Shown here piece after piece: positions 6,165 to 13,991 of a DNA stretch of 40,445 bases. The stretch's first letter is position 1. The number at the start of each line of letters is the position of its first letter. The stretch is from Lachnospiraceae bacterium (lineage in GTDB: Bacteria; Bacillota; Clostridia; Lachnospirales; Lachnospiraceae): assembly GCA_017619615.1 (NCBI GenBank), contig JAFZRY010000024.1:1-40445 (forward strand). Reading direction: 5' to 3'. The position numbers and the translations under genes are program-made. Below the pieces are notes generated by a model that worked only from the letters and a program-made list of their open reading frames with translations, made no database searches and was not told the origin of the DNA.

Positions 6165-7106
6165 ATGGCGAAGATAGTTGTCACGGAACAGATCGACCCG
6201 GTCGGCATCGGGCTGCTGCGCGCAGCCGGCCATGAGGTCATTGAACTCGGCCTGGGCGGCGGCGTGGAGATCACGCCGGAGCAGGTCGGGGACGCGGACG
6301 CGCTGCTGGTGCGCATCGTGGAGGTGACGCGCGGGCTGCTGGAGGCCTGTCCGAAGCTGAAACTGGTGTCCAAGCACGGCGTCGGCGTGGACAATATCGA
6401 TATGGACGCAGCGAAAGAACTCGGAATCGCCGTGACGATCGCCCCCGGCGCCAACAGTACGTCGGTGGCGGAGCACGCATTCGCAATGCTGATTGCGCTG
6501 GCGAAGAACCTGCCGACGGTCTGCAGCAAATACCGCGAGATCGGGTTCGCGGCGAAGAACTGCGCGCCGGGCATCGAGATCAGCGGCAAGACGCTCGGGA
6601 TCATCGGCTGCGGCCGTATCGGCAGCCGCATCGCCAAAATGGCGCACGGCGGGTTCGGCATGAAAGTGCTGGCCTATGACCCGTATATTACCGAAGTCCC
6701 CGAAGGCACGGAACTGGTGAACGACCGCGACCGCGTCTTTGCGGAATCCGATTTCGTGACGCTCCATCCGCTTCTCAATAAGGAGACGGCCGGCAGCGTC
6801 GGCGCGCGGGAATTCGCGCTGATGAAGCCGGGTGCGATCTTCATCAACTGCGGCCGCGGCCCGCTGATCGACGAGGAAGCGCTGATTGCGGCTCTGCAGA
6901 ACGGCCATATCGGCGGCGCCGGCCTGGATGTCACGGCCGTCGAGCCCTGCCCGCCGGAAAACCCGCTGTTCCACATGCCCAACGTGCTGCTCACGCCGCA
7001 TTACGCGCCGACTACGAAGGAAGCAGCCGTCGCCACCTCCCGCATCGCGGCGCAGAACGTGCTGGACTTCCTGGCCGGCAAGCCGGTCGAAGGCCGTTTG
7101 GTGTAA
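6165..7106 (+). CDS. D-isomer-specific 2-hydroxyacid dehydrogenase (SerA/PGDH-like)
   Basis: This gene encodes a 313-residue NAD-dependent dehydrogenase of the D-2-hydroxyacid family. It shows the Rossmann motif GIIGCGRIGSRIA, the catalytic Arg in NCGRGPLIDEEAL, a Glu in DVTAVEP and the catalytic His in LLTPHYAP. It lacks the C-terminal ACT domain of long SerA proteins. The start ATG lies one base after the stop of the Ldh2 gene, so the two are cotranslated. In bacteria such as Chromohalobacter, an Ldh2 enzyme (ComC) and a SerA-like enzyme (SlcC) of opposite stereospecificity together epimerise sulfolactate. The same fold pairing here suggests a similar two-enzyme inversion of a 2-hydroxyacid, although the substrate is unproven. 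Confidence 0.9.
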   Translation: MAKIVVTEQIDPVGIGLLRAAGHEVIELGLGGGVEITPEQVGDADALLVRIVEVTRGLLEACPKLKLVSKHGVGVDNIDMDAAKELGIAVTIAPGANSTSVAEHAFAMLIALAKNLPTVCSKYREIGFAAKNCAPGIEISGKTLGIIGCGRIGSRIAKMAHGGFGMKVLAYDPYITEVPEGTELVNDRDRVFAESDFVTLHPLLNKETAGSVGAREFALMKPGAIFINCGRGPLIDEEALIAALQNGHIGGAGLDVTAVEPCPPENPLFHMPNVLLTPHYAPTTKEAAVATSRIAAQNVLDFLAGKPVEGRLV

Positions 7107-7143
7107 AGGAACGTCCGGTATAAAAGGCCGGATCTCATGATAT

Positions 7144-7182
7144 AACAGCGTTGCCGCAGCGGTGCGGCGGCGCTGTTTTTCT
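7144..7182 (+). terminator. Rho-independent terminator of the dehydrogenase operon
   Basis: AACAGCG...TGCCGCA, loop GCGG, TGCGGCG...CGCTGTT forms a long GC-rich stem with one internal mismatch. It is followed by five T and CTCT, and lies 38 bp after the last stop. Confidence 0.85.
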
Positions 7183-7200
7183 CTGCGGGAAGGCTTTCCC

Positions 7201-7229
7201 TTGCCAGCCGGTCCGCGGTGTGGTATATT
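7201..7229 (+). promoter_or_regulatory. Promoter of the flavin reductase-like gene
   Basis: TTGCCA (7201-7206), a 17-bp spacer and TATATT (7224-7229) lie 70 bp upstream of the start codon at 7299 and just after the preceding terminator. It probably drives the gene at 7299 and rlmH. Confidence 0.7.
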
Positions 7230-7298
7230 GTGAGAGACCTGCCGGAACGAATAAACGAAACATGGAAAAACTGTTGCCGGACGACAAGGAGAGACCGA

Positions 7299-8225
7299 AT
7301 GAGCAGTTTTGAAAACTTACGCATCGTAGACAACTTCTACCAGACGTCCCTGTTCTTCCCCATGCCTACCGTGGTGATCAGCACGCTGTGCGAAAACGGT
7401 TCCACTACGCTGGGCCCCTACTCGCTGTGCCAGCCTTATTACGTGGCCGGCAAGGACTATTATGCTATGCTGCTGTGCTGCCGCAATTCGTCCAACACCG
7501 CGCAGAACATCCTGCGGGACGGCAAATGCGCCATCAATTTCGTGGATGACAGGCCCGCAACCTTCAAGGAGTGCGTGAAACTGTCCTGGCCCGGCGACAA
7601 GCCGGAGGACAAGATGCCGCGCTGCAGTTTCCGCCTGGAAAAGAGCCAGATCGAAGAGGAGACCGGGGAGCAGCGCCCGCAGGTCCTGACCGACGCGATC
7701 CAGGTCATTGAGTGCACCTGGATGCGGGAACTGGACGGCGCCCAGGACGATCAGCCCGGCGTGCTGGACGGCTATCAGCCGCCGTATCACGATTTCAACG
7801 GCATCACGTCCCTGTTCGGCGCGCACTTCATCCTGCGCGTGGACCGCATCCTGATGAAGAAGCGCTACAGCGACGCCATCATCAACGGCGTGGAAGCCCG
7901 CGATTTCCCGCCTCTGCCGGTGGACTACGGCTACCGCGACAGCAAAAACTTCTGGTTCCACCGCAAAAGACGCCTGCGGGCCGAGCTGCTGCCCGTCCGC
8001 AAGGCGTCCCTGGAATCGGTGCGCTACGCCGCGGACCGCGCGGACGACAAGGTGAAATTCACGGACGATGCGCTGGAGACCATCCTGAACGTGCCCCGCG
8101 TGTTTCTGCCCGTCGTGCTGAGGGGCTGCGTCTCCTGGGCTAAGGAAAACAACGTGGACCTGATCACGGCCGAACACATGAAGATCATCAATGACAAGCG
8201 CTCGAAGGAAAAGAGCCGGAAATAA
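7299..8225 (+). CDS. Flavin reductase-like protein with C-terminal PCP_red-like domain
   Basis: This gene encodes a 308-residue cytoplasmic protein. Residues about 15-170 look like the FMN-binding split-barrel of the flavin reductase / DIM6-NTAB family (PMPTVVISTLCENGSTTLGPYSL and the following NTAQNILRDGKCAINFV). The last 50 residues, from FTDDALETILNVPRVF to ITAEHMKIIND, match the pattern of the small PCP_red helical domain, otherwise known from light-independent protochlorophyllide/chlorophyllide reductase subunits. The organism type gives no reason to expect photosynthesis, so the tail probably has another role. AAGGAG lies before the ATG at 7299; an in-frame upstream ATG at 7218 falls in the promoter region. 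The biochemical role is unknown. A redox function with bound FMN is likely. Confidence 0.78.
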   Translation: MSSFENLRIVDNFYQTSLFFPMPTVVISTLCENGSTTLGPYSLCQPYYVAGKDYYAMLLCCRNSSNTAQNILRDGKCAINFVDDRPATFKECVKLSWPGDKPEDKMPRCSFRLEKSQIEEETGEQRPQVLTDAIQVIECTWMRELDGAQDDQPGVLDGYQPPYHDFNGITSLFGAHFILRVDRILMKKRYSDAIINGVEARDFPPLPVDYGYRDSKNFWFHRKRRLRAELLPVRKASLESVRYAADRADDKVKFTDDALETILNVPRVFLPVVLRGCVSWAKENNVDLITAEHMKIINDKRSKEKSRK

Positions 8226-8237
8226 ACGGACCCTGCC

Positions 8238-8717
8238 ATGAAGATCACGATCCTTTCCGTCGGAAAGATCAAAGAAAAATACTGGACCCAGGCCCTGGCG
8301 GAATATGCCCGGCGCTTGGGCCGTTATGCGAAGCTGGAGCTGGCAGAGGTGGACGACGAGCCCACGCCGGACCGCGCGTCGGACAAGGAAGAAGAGCAGA
8401 TCCGGCAGCGGGAGGGCGAGCGGCTGCTGGCCCGGATGCCGCGCGATGCATACGTGATCGTGCTGGCGATCGAAGGGAAACAGCAGGACTCGCCGGCCAT
8501 GGCACGCCGCATCGCGGATCTGGGGCTGGCGGGGAAAAGCCACCTGTGCTTCGTGATCGGCGGCTCGCTGGGCCTTTCCCGCGAGGTGATGGCGCGGGCG
8601 GACGAGGCCTGGAGCTTTTCGCGGCTGACGTTCCCGCACCAGATGATGCGCGTGATCCTGCTGGAGCAGATCTACCGGAGCTTTCGGATCATCCGGGGAG
8701 AGCCGTATCATAAATAA
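8238..8717 (+). CDS. rlmH: 23S rRNA (pseudouridine1915-N3)-methyltransferase RlmH
   Basis: This gene encodes a 159-residue SPOUT-class methyltransferase, the standard length. RlmH methylates pseudouridine 1915 in helix 69 of 23S rRNA on the assembled ribosome, using S-adenosylmethionine. The trefoil-knot signature is clear: FVIGGSLGLS in the cofactor loop and the C-terminal SFSRLTFPHQMMRVILLEQIYRSFRI...YHK tail, which is almost invariant in the family. It follows the flavin reductase-like gene by 12 bp with a weak ribosome binding site, so translation may be coupled. Confidence 0.97.
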   Translation: MKITILSVGKIKEKYWTQALAEYARRLGRYAKLELAEVDDEPTPDRASDKEEEQIRQREGERLLARMPRDAYVIVLAIEGKQQDSPAMARRIADLGLAGKSHLCFVIGGSLGLSREVMARADEAWSFSRLTFPHQMMRVILLEQIYRSFRIIRGEPYHK

Positions 8718-8728
8718 AAACTGACCAT

Positions 8729-8770
8729 GTCATGCTGAGCTAAGGCGCTAGGCGCCGGAGTCGAAGGAGC
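8729..8770 (+). repeat. Dispersed 42-bp repeat (TGTCATSCTGAGC...GAAGGA), copy 1
   Basis: The segment starts TGTCATGCTGAGC and reaches GAAGGAGC, with GAAGGA beginning 34 bp after the first T. The same ends at the same spacing occur at 18248-18289 inside a coding sequence. This form (TCATCCTGAGC...GTCGAAGGA) is a familiar interspersed palindromic-type repeat of many bacterial genomes. Here it fills the gap between rlmH and the FAD-dehydrogenase gene. The internal GGCGCTAGGCGCC is itself a near palindrome. Confidence 0.75.
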
Positions 8771-8783
8771 TTTAGGAGAAACG

Positions 8784-10388
8784 ATGCTGCGGATATCGGA
8801 GATCAAAGTCCCCGCAGGACCGCCCGAAGAGGAGCGGGCCGCGCTGGAGGCCAGACTGAAAAAACTGCTGAGAGGCAGGCTGCCGGCGTATCAGATCGCC
8901 CGGCACGGTTTGGATGCCCGGAAAAAGCCGCAGATCTTTTCGGTGTATACCGTGGACGTCGCCTGGGGAAGCCCGGCGCAGGAGAAGGCGTTCTGCGAGC
9001 GGAACAAGGCGCTGAAAGCGGCGCCCGTGCAGGAGAAATGCTATGAGCCGCCTCATTTTGAGGGGGAGACGCCGCCGCGCGTGACCGTGGTCGGCGCGGG
9101 CCCGGCGGGGCTGTTCGCGGCGCTCACTTTGGCGCAGGCCGGGATGAAGCCGCTGCTGATCGAGCAGGGCGCCCCGGTGGAAGAACGTCAGAAGGACGTG
9201 GAGCAATTCTGGGCGGGCGGTCCGCTCAAGCCCTGGTCGAACGTGCAGTTCGGCGAGGGCGGCGCCGGGACGTTTTCGGACGGCAAGCTCTCGAGCGGGA
9301 TCCGGGACGCGGACGGCCGCATCGCCCGGATGCTGGACGCCTTCATCCGCGCCGGCGCGCCGGAGTGCATCCGCTATGAAGCAAAGCCCCACATCGGCAC
9401 GGACGTGCTGCGCCACGTGGTGAAGGGCCTCCGGGAGGAGATCCTGGCCGCGGGCGGGCAGATCCTGTTTCATACGCGCCTGACGGACCTTATCATCCGG
9501 GATGGCCGCGTCTGCGGGATCGTGACGGAGAATACGGAAACGGGGGAGCGGCGGGAAACCGCGACGGACGCCCTGATCATCGCCCCGGGCCACAGCGCCC
9601 GCGGCCTGTTCCGCCTGCTGCAGGAAAAAGGCGCCGCGATGGAATCGAAGCCCTTCGCCATGGGCGTCCGCATCCAGCACCCGCAGGCGCAGATCGATGC
9701 CCTGCAGTTCGGCGAAGGCGCGCCGGACTATCTGCCCGCTGCGGACTATAAACTGACCGCAATCGCCGCGGACGGCCGCGGCGTCTATTCTTTCTGTATG
9801 TGCCCCGGCGGCTACGTGGTCAACGCTTCCTCCGAGGCCGGCCGCCTGTGCGTCAACGGCATGAGCGACGCGGCGCGGGACGGCGAAAACGCCAACGCCG
9901 CGCTGGCGGTGCAGATCCGCCCGTCGGACACTGCGGACGCCGGCCTGTTCGGCGGCATGGAACTCCAGGAAAAACTGGAGACCGCGGCCTGGCGTGCCGG
10001 CGGCGGGAAGATCCCGCTGCAGCTCTGGGGCGATTTTGAGGCCGGCCGCGCCTCCTCCGCATTGGGCGAAGTCCGCCCCGCCTGCAAAGGCGGCTGGGAT
10101 TTTGCGGACCTCCGTGACGTCCTTCCGGACTTCCTGACCCGCGCGCTGACTGACGCCATGCCGCAGTTCGCGCGCCGTCTGCCCGGCTTTGATCGCCCCG
10201 ACGCCCTGCTCTGCGGCGTCGAGAGCCGCACGTCCTCCCCGGTCCGCATCCTCCGCGACGCCGGCGGCGAAAGTAATATCCGGGGCCTCTACCCCTGCGG
10301 CGAAGGCGCCGGCTACGCGGGCGGCATTACTTCCGCCGCCGTGGACGGCATGAAGACCGCGGAAGCGGTCATCGCTGCCATTATTTGA
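8784..10388 (+). CDS. NAD(P)/FAD-dependent dehydrogenase (COG2509-type)
   Basis: This gene encodes a 534-residue FAD-dependent oxidoreductase. A basic N-terminal domain (residues 1-95) resembles that of the uncharacterised COG2509 dehydrogenases. The dinucleotide-binding motif VVGAGPAGLFAAL follows at about 102-114, then LLIEQG, GGAGTFSDGKL and a C-terminal YPCGEGAGYAGGITSAAVDGMKTAE typical of the family, which contacts FAD. No membrane segment is visible. TTAGGAG precedes the ATG. The physiological substrate of this widely conserved family is not established. Confidence 0.88.
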   Translation: MLRISEIKVPAGPPEEERAALEARLKKLLRGRLPAYQIARHGLDARKKPQIFSVYTVDVAWGSPAQEKAFCERNKALKAAPVQEKCYEPPHFEGETPPRVTVVGAGPAGLFAALTLAQAGMKPLLIEQGAPVEERQKDVEQFWAGGPLKPWSNVQFGEGGAGTFSDGKLSSGIRDADGRIARMLDAFIRAGAPECIRYEAKPHIGTDVLRHVVKGLREEILAAGGQILFHTRLTDLIIRDGRVCGIVTENTETGERRETATDALIIAPGHSARGLFRLLQEKGAAMESKPFAMGVRIQHPQAQIDALQFGEGAPDYLPAADYKLTAIAADGRGVYSFCMCPGGYVVNASSEAGRLCVNGMSDAARDGENANAALAVQIRPSDTADAGLFGGMELQEKLETAAWRAGGGKIPLQLWGDFEAGRASSALGEVRPACKGGWDFADLRDVLPDFLTRALTDAMPQFARRLPGFDRPDALLCGVESRTSSPVRILRDAGGESNIRGLYPCGEGAGYAGGITSAAVDGMKTAEAVIAAII

Positions 10389-10457
10389 TAAACTTCGTTT
10401 GAAGTTTAAAAACAGCTCTGCAATATAGCGCTTTACGAACTATTGGAGGGTTTTCCC

Positions 10458-11429
10458 ATGAAACGCAAAAAATGGTTCACTGCGATCCTGCTGGTTACCG
10501 TCCTGCTGCTTTCTGCCTGCGGCGGCTCCCCCGCTTCTCCTTCAGAACCCGCCAAGCCCGTGAAAGAAGAGAACAAAGGCGGTGACAAGGACAAATATCC
10601 CTACGTGGTGCACACCCCGTCCGCGACCTGGTATCTTTCCGCGGGCGACATCGCGCTGCTGGGCGAGCAGGCCTATTATGACGGCCTGTACGCGATCCTG
10701 GAGAAGCAGGAGGCGGATTTCGCCGACGCGAGAGAAGCGCTCAAGGGATACATTCCGGAGGAAGTCCCCGTGATCGATATTTACACGGATTTCTGCGGGA
10801 ATGCCGCCGCTTCGGAGAGTGCCGGCGCGTATTATAGCAGGACGGGCAATTTCATCAAACTGTTTACCGGGTGGGACATGGCGAACGGCACGCTGCTGCA
10901 CGAGTACGTCCACTATCTTACGATCCATTGCCTGCAGACGCCCGCGACGAGTGGGCTCTATGCGGAGGGCATCGCGGAATACGTTTCGAAAATCGTCTGC
11001 AAAAACCGTATGAACCGGAGCATCAACACGGCGGATTCCCTCCCCGAGGAAATGATCGCCTTCGCCAAGGAGCACGGCGCCTGGGACGAAGCGGAAAACT
11101 GCGCCGACCTGCAGAAATACTATTTCGGCAAAGCCGGCTTTGAGGCGCAGGGCGGCCTGCTGGGCAGCCGGTACTTCTCCGTCTCGGACATCATGGAAGT
11201 GCGCACGGAGGAGATCCAGAAAAACCCGTCCGTCCGGCACGTCTCCCATTACGAAGCGGCCTGTATCACGGCGTACCTGATCGACACGTACTCGAAAGAT
11301 ACGTTCATGAAAAACCTGAGTACGGATCCGGATGGTTTTGAGGCAGTGTGGGGGAAATCTTTCACCGAAACTTACGCGGCGTGGCTTGACTGGAACATGA
11401 AGAAATGTGCGGAACTGGGCGTGCAGTAA
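10458..11429 (+). CDS. Lipoprotein with HExxH zinc-protease motif
   Basis: This gene encodes a 323-residue lipoprotein. The signal peptide MKRKKWFTAILLVTVLLLSAC ends in a lipobox LLSA-C, followed by a Ser/Pro/Glu/Lys linker, so the mature protein is anchored outside the membrane. HEYVH at residues 148-152 and YAEGIAEY (Glu170 as likely third ligand) fit a gluzincin-type zinc metallopeptidase of the peptidase MA-like kind. The natural substrate is unknown. The ATG at 10458 has GGAGGG 7 bp upstream. A hairpin AAACTTC-GTTT-GAAGTTT at 10390-10407 lies in the upstream gap, without a T-run. It appears to be a single-gene unit ending at the 11481 terminator. Confidence 0.8.
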   Translation: MKRKKWFTAILLVTVLLLSACGGSPASPSEPAKPVKEENKGGDKDKYPYVVHTPSATWYLSAGDIALLGEQAYYDGLYAILEKQEADFADAREALKGYIPEEVPVIDIYTDFCGNAAASESAGAYYSRTGNFIKLFTGWDMANGTLLHEYVHYLTIHCLQTPATSGLYAEGIAEYVSKIVCKNRMNRSINTADSLPEEMIAFAKEHGAWDEAENCADLQKYYFGKAGFEAQGGLLGSRYFSVSDIMEVRTEEIQKNPSVRHVSHYEAACITAYLIDTYSKDTFMKNLSTDPDGFEAVWGKSFTETYAAWLDWNMKKCAELGVQ

Positions 11430-11480
11430 CGGGCCGAGGTAAAGCGTGGCGCAGGACAGAAGACGCAGATGAATAAATGC

Positions 11481-11519
11481 AAAGATGACAGAGGTAAGAC
11501 CCCTGTCATCTTTGTTTTC
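11481..11519. terminator. Bidirectional terminator between the lipoprotein gene and carD
   Basis: AAAGATGACAG (11481-11491) pairs with CTGTCATCTTT (11503-11513), and the inner GG/CC pairs extend the stem. It is followed by GTTTTC on the + strand. It sits between convergent genes and can serve both, although the T-tract is modest. Confidence 0.72.
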
Positions 11520-11535
11520 GGGCGGTACGCCGGGC

Positions 11536-12036
11536 TTACTCCGGCATGTGTTCTCGTATATAGGCCGGTACTTCGGCCGGCGGGATCTCCAGGACGAAGG
11601 CGAATTCCTCGTTCAGCAGGCGTTCCGCGTCTTTCAGGAAGGCGGTGTCGCTGGTGCGGAGCTTTTTGCCGCAGGCGGTCAGCTGCGTTTTGCGCTCATA
11701 GAGGGTGCGGATCAGGCGGATGATCTCCAGCTGGTCGCCGCTGCGCAGGATGGTTTTGAAAGCGTCCCGCCGGACGGGTTCGGGTTCCGGCCAGGGGCAT
11801 TTGGTCTGCGGGCAGTCCCGCAGGATGACGTCGATGTCTTCGCGGCTGATGAGAGGGCGCAGATGGGCCAGCAGGGCCTCGTTGTTCTCCGGCAGGAAGA
11901 TGACTTCGTTCTTGCGGAAATAGGGGTGGAGCTCATAGTAACGGCTAAGACTGCCGTCGAAATTCTTTTCGACGGTTCCCATGACGCAGCATACGCCGTT
12001 CAATCCGTAATAGACCATGCTGCCGGCGGTCAACAT
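11536..12036 (-). CDS. CarD-family transcriptional regulator
   Basis: This gene encodes a 166-residue protein with the CarD/TRCF RNA-polymerase-interacting domain at the N-terminus (MVYYGLNGVCCV, then RYYELHPYFRKNEVIFLPENN). A helical C-terminal domain ends FLKDAERLLNEEFAFVLEI. CarD proteins bind the RNAP beta subunit and stabilise open complexes, mainly at rRNA and stress genes. AAAGGAGG precedes the ATG. Its own promoter is at 12076-12104. It is divergent from rsmD. Confidence 0.9.
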   Translation of the reverse strand: MLTAGSMVYYGLNGVCCVMGTVEKNFDGSLSRYYELHPYFRKNEVIFLPENNEALLAHLRPLISREDIDVILRDCPQTKCPWPEPEPVRRDAFKTILRSGDQLEIIRLIRTLYERKTQLTACGKKLRTSDTAFLKDAERLLNEEFAFVLEIPPAEVPAYIREHMPE

Positions 12037-12075
12037 AAGCTCCTCCTTTGCTGATTTTCCACTATATTCATCAAC

Positions 12076-12104
12076 AGTATAGCATCTTTTTATTCGTTTT
12101 ACAA
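12076..12104 (-). promoter_or_regulatory. Promoter of the carD-family gene
   Basis: On the minus strand TTGTAA (complement of 12099-12104) and TATACT (complement of 12076-12081) are separated by 17 bp, 40 bp upstream of the start codon. Confidence 0.78.
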
Positions 12105-12160
12105 GAAAAAGATGTCAATATCAGGAAATTTTTCTTGTATTTTCCGGAAAGTCCCCTCTC

Positions 12161-12189
12161 TTGACAAGCGGAAGCGGACAGAGTATCCT
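12161..12189 (+). promoter_or_regulatory. Promoter of the rsmD-coaD operon
   Basis: TTGACA (12161-12166), a 17-bp spacer and TATCCT (12184-12189) lie 24 bp before the rsmD start codon. The predicted leader is very short. Confidence 0.8.
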
Positions 12190-12212
12190 AAAAACAGGGA
12201 GAATTTGACATT

Positions 12213-12779
12213 ATGCAGGTGATCGCGGGCTCGGCCAGACGCATACAACTGAAGACGCTTCCGGGGGACCATACCCGGCCCACCTCCAACCAGATCAAGG
12301 AGACACTGTTCAATATCCTGCAGCCGGTCGTGCAGGGCAGCCGCTTCCTGGACCTGTTCGCGGGCAGCGGCGGCATCGCCATCGAAGCGCTCAGCCGCGG
12401 GGCGCGGGATGCGGTCCTGGTGGACAATTCCCGGCAGGCCTGCGCCGTCATCCGCGACAACCTGGAGCGCACGCATCTGGCGGACAGGGCCGTCCTGCTG
12501 CAGACGGACGCGGCCGCCGCGATCAAACGGCTCTCCGCGAAAGGCGCGCCGTTCGACATCATTTTCCTGGATCCGCCGTACGACGCCGGCCTGGAAATGA
12601 CGGTCCTGCCGCTCCTGGCGGCCTCGCCCCTTGTGACGCGGGACAGCCTGATCATCCTGGAGACCCGCGCAGAGCGCGAGATCCCGGAACTGGAGGACTG
12701 GGGCCTGGCCGTCCGGCGCGAAAAGATCTATAAAAACAACAAGCACATGTTCCTGGAACGGAAGGAGGTCACGCCATGA
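12213..12779 (+). CDS. rsmD: 16S rRNA (guanine966-N2)-methyltransferase RsmD
   Basis: This gene encodes a 188-residue Rossmann-fold methyltransferase. RsmD methylates G966 of 16S rRNA using S-adenosylmethionine. The N-terminal RPTSNQIKETLFNIL, the cofactor-binding FLDLFAGSGG (residues 45-54) and the catalytic DPPY (120-123) are all family hallmarks. The upstream GGGAG is an adequate ribosome binding site. The last four bases overlap coaD (ATGA), a pairing conserved across Bacillota. Confidence 0.96.
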   Translation: MQVIAGSARRIQLKTLPGDHTRPTSNQIKETLFNILQPVVQGSRFLDLFAGSGGIAIEALSRGARDAVLVDNSRQACAVIRDNLERTHLADRAVLLQTDAAAAIKRLSAKGAPFDIIFLDPPYDAGLEMTVLPLLAASPLVTRDSLIILETRAEREIPELEDWGLAVRREKIYKNNKHMFLERKEVTP

Positions 12780-13285
12780 AAGCCTCGAAAGAAAGGGCGG
12801 TCCTGTACCCCGGCAGCTTCGACCCGCTGACGCTGGGCCATCTGGACCTGATCCGCCGCGCGGCCCGGATCTTTGACAAAGTTTATGTGGGAGTCCTTGT
12901 GAATCCGCATAAAAAATCGTTGTTTTCCGTCGAAGAGCGTGTTATAATGATTGATCGAATAATAAAGGACATTCCCAACGCGGAAGTGGTCAGTTTCAGC
13001 GGCCTGCTGGTGGATTTCTGCCGGCAGCTGGGCATCCGCCACATCCTGCGCGGCCTGCGGGACGCCGGGGATTTCGAGGCGGAGATCAAGGTGGCCCAGG
13101 GCCTGACCGTGCTGGAGCCCGGCCTGGACACCGTGTTCCTGGGAACGGACCTGCGTTATTCCTATCTCAGTTCCAGCATGGTGCGGGAGGTGGCATCCGG
13201 CGGCGGCGACGTGAGCGCCTTCGTCCCGGAGGGCTTGGCTCCCCTCGTGGCGGAAAAGTACAGTCAATTATCGAAAGCAGAATAA
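12776..13285 (+). CDS. coaD: Phosphopantetheine adenylyltransferase CoaD
   Basis: This gene encodes a 169-residue nucleotidyltransferase. CoaD joins 4'-phosphopantetheine and ATP to form dephospho-CoA, the penultimate step of coenzyme A synthesis. It has YPGSFDPLTLGH at residues 11-22 (the HxGH-type nucleotide site with a T/H variant), LRGLRDAGDFEAE for the pantetheine pocket and YLSSSMVRE near the C-terminus. It overlaps rsmD by 4 bp with an AGGAGG inside rsmD. Length is normal. Confidence 0.97.
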   Translation: MKASKERAVLYPGSFDPLTLGHLDLIRRAARIFDKVYVGVLVNPHKKSLFSVEERVIMIDRIIKDIPNAEVVSFSGLLVDFCRQLGIRHILRGLRDAGDFEAEIKVAQGLTVLEPGLDTVFLGTDLRYSYLSSSMVREVASGGGDVSAFVPEGLAPLVAEKYSQLSKAE

Positions 13286-13321
13286 TAAAGGCAAGGGCCC
13301 GGGGGCCGGAGGAAAGAAGTT

Positions 13322-13924
13322 ATGAGCAGAATCGAACAGATCATCAACGAAATGGAAGAGTACCTGGATGGCTGTAAATCCCAGACCTTCTCCAACAACA
13401 AGCGCATCGTTGTCGAGAAGGACGTGATCGACGACATGCTGGTGGAACTGCGGATGCGGACACCGGAAGAGATCAAAAAATATCAGAAGATCATAGCCAA
13501 CAAGGACGAGATCCTGACCGAGGCCCGCCGCCAGGCGGAGGAAACGCTGGTCGAAGCCAAGCGCCTAAAGGACGAAATGGTGAGCAACAGCGAGATCATG
13601 CGGACCGCCTACGCCGAAGCCCGTCAGCTGATGGCGGAAACGGAAGAGAAGGCCCAGAACATGATCAACGACGCGACCGTGGAAGCGGACGAGATCCGTC
13701 AGAGCGCCATGAGCTACACCGATTCCCTGCTGGCCGGCCTTCAGGATTTCCTGGGCCATTCCATGGAGAGCCTGCAGAGCCGCTTCAATTCCTTCTTCAA
13801 CCAGATGCAGGCCAGCTACGACGTAGTCGAATCCAACCGCCGGGAACTGCAGAATCAGCAGGCCGGCGCCGCAGAAGAACCGGAAGCGGAAGCCCCGGAG
13901 AACGAGGAACCGGAAGAGGCGTAA
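13322..13924 (+). CDS. Coiled-coil protein of unknown function
   Basis: This gene encodes a 200-residue protein, almost entirely helical. Heptad-rich, charged sequence runs from about residue 45 to 130 (DEILTEARRQAEETLVEAKR and following). The C-terminal tail is very acidic (PEAEAPENEEPEEA). Clostridial homologues directly after coaD are often labelled as ATPase or ATP-synthase subunits because of coiled-coil similarity, but no nucleotide-binding motif is present. A DivIVA- or scaffold-like role is possible, not shown. GGAGG precedes the ATG. It is the last gene before the terminator at 13940. Confidence 0.75.
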   Translation: MSRIEQIINEMEEYLDGCKSQTFSNNKRIVVEKDVIDDMLVELRMRTPEEIKKYQKIIANKDEILTEARRQAEETLVEAKRLKDEMVSNSEIMRTAYAEARQLMAETEEKAQNMINDATVEADEIRQSAMSYTDSLLAGLQDFLGHSMESLQSRFNSFFNQMQASYDVVESNRRELQNQQAGAAEEPEAEAPENEEPEEA

Positions 13925-13939
13925 TACCGGACAGAACGC

Positions 13940-13980
13940 AGACTGCGAAGAGGGGCCACCCTGTCCGCAGTCTCTTTTTT
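13940..13980 (+). terminator. Rho-independent terminator of the rsmD-coaD operon
   Basis: AGACTGCG (13940-13947) pairs with CGCAGTCT (13966-13973), with an inner GGGG/CCCT pairing, followed by CTTTTTT. It ends 12 bp before the next start codon. Confidence 0.82.
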
Positions 13981-13991
13981 ATGGAGATTTT

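Noticed and set aside
10390-10407. Hairpin AAACTTC-GTTT-GAAGTTT as terminator of the FAD-dehydrogenase gene
   Set aside because: The stem is AT-rich and is followed by A, not T, on the + strand.
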